From the IMG/VR virus record IMGVR_UViG_3300012920_010550, positions 1 to 46,803 of that record: 46,803 bases of DNA; one strand, written 5' to 3'. The position numbers were made by a program, and so were the translations under genes. Positions 44,434 through 46,803 of the stretch are shown here, piece by piece. Positions within the stretch are counted from its first letter, which is position 1, and the number at the start of each line of letters is the position of its first letter. This DNA is from a virus. The notes beneath the pieces were generated by a model. It saw only the letters and a program-made list of their open reading frames with translations. It was not told the DNA's origin and did no database searches.

Positions 44434-46803
44434 ATGGCTAAATTTGAATTAGGGAGCGAAATTATTCCCTCTGTCTCGATTGATCGTATTATTTTAGAGC
44501 CAGGTTCAGAGGAAGGAAAAACGAGCGTATTTTTGGATATGTCAATTCAAGATACGTTAGATAATAAAAATACTTCATGGTTTTTTCAAGAAGAATTTAT
44601 TGACTATGTGTCGATAAAAGTTATTCAATCTCACTCAAATGAAGACACCAGAATGATATTAACTCAAGATATCTCTACTATTCTTGCTACCCTAAATAAT
44701 AATTCAATCAGCGATGATAATAAAGATCTAAATCTATCTCACGAAATAAAGAAATTTCAAAATAAAGTAAATGATAACGGCAATCTTATAAAGGATTTAT
44801 CATTTGTTGATGACCCAGTTGAAACTTCTGATGGAAATCTAATATATAGAATCCCAATAAGGTACAATCTTGAAACAACAATAGCCGACCATTACTCTAT
44901 TTTTGTTTACGCGCATCTCGATTTAGGAAAGATTGCCCAAGAATCAGGCCTCAACATACCCATTGACGCTTTTACAGAAAAAGTCTATGGAGAGATAAGT
45001 GGAGAAACAGTAATAAATAATGACACTGTGGTTTCCACAAGCAGCGTGTTTTATACAACACAATCAAATGGAGAAAGAATAGTTTGGACCGGCCCAGTAA
45101 GTTATGATTCAGTAACTAAAGAATATTATGTTCCCATGTCAAGTCCTAGAAAAATACTCGAATTGACATCTGTGCCAAATTATAAAGTGCAAGATATGAG
45201 GGGAACAAGAGTTTTGGCAAATCCTCCAGTGATTACACAAGCTATGGATCAATTCAAGCTGGCCCAAAAAAGACTTTACAATAATACGACCCTAAACTTT
45301 GGTATCAATACAGAAAACTACTGCTCACCTGGTGCTGTTTCGAGAGGAGAAGAAGGAGTCGTATCTTTTATTTTTGATCTGGACTTCAACAACCTCGTAA
45401 AGTACAAAAGTCTTTTTGGAAATCTAATGTCTGGGCCATCTCAAGAAGATATTTTGGAAAAATCAAGAATAACAGAAATGAAAATCGTGCGGCGCCGAGT
45501 AAAAAGAAGGAGCACAAATTCTAAGCTAGATACAACAATTTCAGATATTGATGTTTTTGATAAAAATGAACCATGGGAAACTGTTGTGATTACTGGAGAA
45601 AAAAAGGATACAAGATTTATAGAACAAGTAGGCTATTATGGAAATATTCCTAAAAATTCTAGAACAAAAGACAATATGATAGGTTCAATTACGGAAGTAT
45701 TATCTGCAAATAATAATCCAGAATTCCCTCTATCTCTTAGGGGATTTATGTTCGAAGACCACACATTGAAAAATAAGACTTACGGCCTGTATCAGTATGG
45801 CCTCGAAATTCAAATACAAGACGGCACAGTCCTTTTTTTGCAGGATATGCTAATAGAACTCTCGCAAGCTATAACTTCTCTTTCGAATTATTACACAATT
45901 TCAACTTCTTTGAAATTCTACAACCCCGAAACTAGGAAGTATAATCCTAGTCTGGCCAGATTTTATGAATTGAATAACGAATCTCCATGGGAAACAGCAA
46001 TATCTACCTATATTGATTCTCTAGAGAAGCTAATTTATAGCGTTTCAGAAGATGATAAAGAAGAGGGTGGCAGCAAAATAGATATTCTAACTGGATTAGA
46101 AAAAACTAACTTAGCAGTTGAGCTAAACAATTTAGCAAACCCTAATAGTGGAACCCCGGAAGGAACAGATGCTCTGATTTCTTTGCTAAAAAATTTAGAA
46201 GATTCTATTATCAAAACTTTGCAGGGTAAAACAAGATTTATTTCTCAACAAAATGATAGTTCAAAAACAAAATCTTATCACAACAACAACTATAATAGAT
46301 TTATTTTGAATTTTTCTCACCATTTTTCTTCTTGTGTAGATAGTGACTTTCCGGACGGTACCGGAATTAGCGTCTTACCAACGGAAAGTCCCACTCTTTA
46401 TCTTCCAAAACTAAAAACAAGAGCACAGCAAGAGAGTGCAAAATATTTCAAATATAAAAATCCAGGAACTCTACAGAAAAACATTGGAAGCATTCCGGGT
46501 GTAAATACAGAAAATTCAGGAATTACTAATGTTACAGATTCATTTTACACTTTCTTTTCGCCATCAAAAATTTCAGTCAATGGTCAAGAGCTGGAATTAC
46601 AAAATACTGGAAATAAAGTTTGGGAAAATTCTCAATACGAAAGCTTTACTTCGCGCCTTATGCAGTCAGTTGGAAGTCCTAAATTGACTTCTGCTGTCGG
46701 CAATAATACAAGCCCATCTCCGTCTCTGGGTATGCTACAAGATGTGTTGTCAAAATATTCTGTTACTGTTTCGGTGACACTAGAAGAGAATAAGACAACA
46801 AAA
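44434..46803 (+). CDS. Large structural protein, 3' partial
   Basis: ATG 44434 opens a frame with no stop for 790 codons to the window end, so the gene is incomplete. The product starts MAKFELGSEIIPSVSIDRII. It is mixed beta-rich with a helical region (LQDMLIELSQAITSLSNYYT) and acidic linkers; no enzyme motif or LamG signature is seen. GGGG/GGAATAAATAG just upstream gives a modest ribosome site. Position makes it a further tail or baseplate component. Confidence 0.75.
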   Translation, partial: MAKFELGSEIIPSVSIDRIILEPGSEEGKTSVFLDMSIQDTLDNKNTSWFFQEEFIDYVSIKVIQSHSNEDTRMILTQDISTILATLNNNSISDDNKDLNLSHEIKKFQNKVNDNGNLIKDLSFVDDPVETSDGNLIYRIPIRYNLETTIADHYSIFVYAHLDLGKIAQESGLNIPIDAFTEKVYGEISGETVINNDTVVSTSSVFYTTQSNGERIVWTGPVSYDSVTKEYYVPMSSPRKILELTSVPNYKVQDMRGTRVLANPPVITQAMDQFKLAQKRLYNNTTLNFGINTENYCSPGAVSRGEEGVVSFIFDLDFNNLVKYKSLFGNLMSGPSQEDILEKSRITEMKIVRRRVKRRSTNSKLDTTISDIDVFDKNEPWETVVITGEKKDTRFIEQVGYYGNIPKNSRTKDNMIGSITEVLSANNNPEFPLSLRGFMFEDHTLKNKTYGLYQYGLEIQIQDGTVLFLQDMLIELSQAITSLSNYYTISTSLKFYNPETRKYNPSLARFYELNNESPWETAISTYIDSLEKLIYSVSEDDKEEGGSKIDILTGLEKTNLAVELNNLANPNSGTPEGTDALISLLKNLEDSIIKTLQGKTRFISQQNDSSKTKSYHNNNYNRFILNFSHHFSSCVDSDFPDGTGISVLPTESPTLYLPKLKTRAQQESAKYFKYKNPGTLQKNIGSIPGVNTENSGITNVTDSFYTFFSPSKISVNGQELELQNTGNKVWENSQYESFTSRLMQSVGSPKLTSAVGNNTSPSPSLGMLQDVLSKYSVTVSVTLEENKTTK

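Noticed and set aside
1-46803. Rho-independent terminators and prophage attachment sites
   Set aside because: I found no GC-rich hairpin followed by a T run in the gene gaps and no integrase or duplicated tRNA end; nothing supportable to annotate.

Overview
The window is a contiguous stretch of a large, AT-rich, T4-superfamily-like contractile-tailed phage (myovirus) genome. Every supported gene is on the + strand, packed with short gaps or 1-11 nt overlaps. The evidence is a GPW_gp25 baseplate wedge protein followed by a gp6/baseplate-J-like protein, a gp55-like late sigma factor, a PIN-PhoH protein, a phage-type ClpP, two tRNA genes with encoded CCA, and very large virion proteins with LamG-like folds. 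I see no integrase, transposase, CRISPR array or rRNA. The window does not identify the host. Strong Shine-Dalgarno sites and sigma70-consensus promoters mean a bacterium, and the sugar and LpxH-like genes suggest a Gram-negative one. Overall this resembles the divergent 'far-T4' marine/aquatic myoviruses, but that placement is inference.

Layout. (1) 1-2.4 kb: a 5'-truncated protein with a nucleotidylyltransferase domain and an acidic partner protein. (2) 2.4-10.9 kb: small accessory and nucleotide/protein-processing genes. These include a promoter with an unusual 100-nt G-free repeat leader, a Fis-like protein, an LpxH-like phosphoesterase, a fatty-acid-hydroxylase-like membrane protein, tRNA-CAU, tRNA-Arg(UCU), ClpP, an RfaE2-like nucleotidylyltransferase, three tiny membrane proteins, PIN-PhoH, a zincin metalloprotease and a Cas4/RecB-like nuclease with Fe-S-type cysteines. 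(3) 10.9-19.8 kb: a tight sugar operon with four glycosyltransferases, a methyltransferase and five enzymes. (4) 19.8-21.6 kb: regulatory genes, with a zinc ribbon, a membrane-anchored protein and the gp55-like sigma factor. (5) 21.6-46.8 kb: virion baseplate/tail genes, running off the right edge inside a 790-codon open gene.

The main discovery is region 3. Its five enzymes match, one for one, the five steps that convert UDP-GlcNAc to UDP-2,3-diacetamido-2,3-dideoxy-mannuronic acid (the Pseudomonas WbpA-B-E-D-I / Bordetella Wlb route): 6-dehydrogenase, 3-dehydrogenase (WlbA family), PLP aminotransferase, left-handed-beta-helix N-acetyltransferase and 2-epimerase. They are interleaved with glycosyltransferases and a methyltransferase in one translationally coupled operon. 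No Wzx flippase or Wzy polymerase accompanies them. The phage therefore appears to make its own activated diacetamido-uronic sugar and transfer it in the cytoplasm, either to a virion or DNA acceptor or into host surface glycan.

Regulation. Near-perfect sigma70 promoters (TTGACA, 15-17 nt, TATAAT-like) precede the accessory modules and probably the sigma-factor gene. None with convincing spacing precedes the structural block, which fits late transcription through the gp55-like factor.
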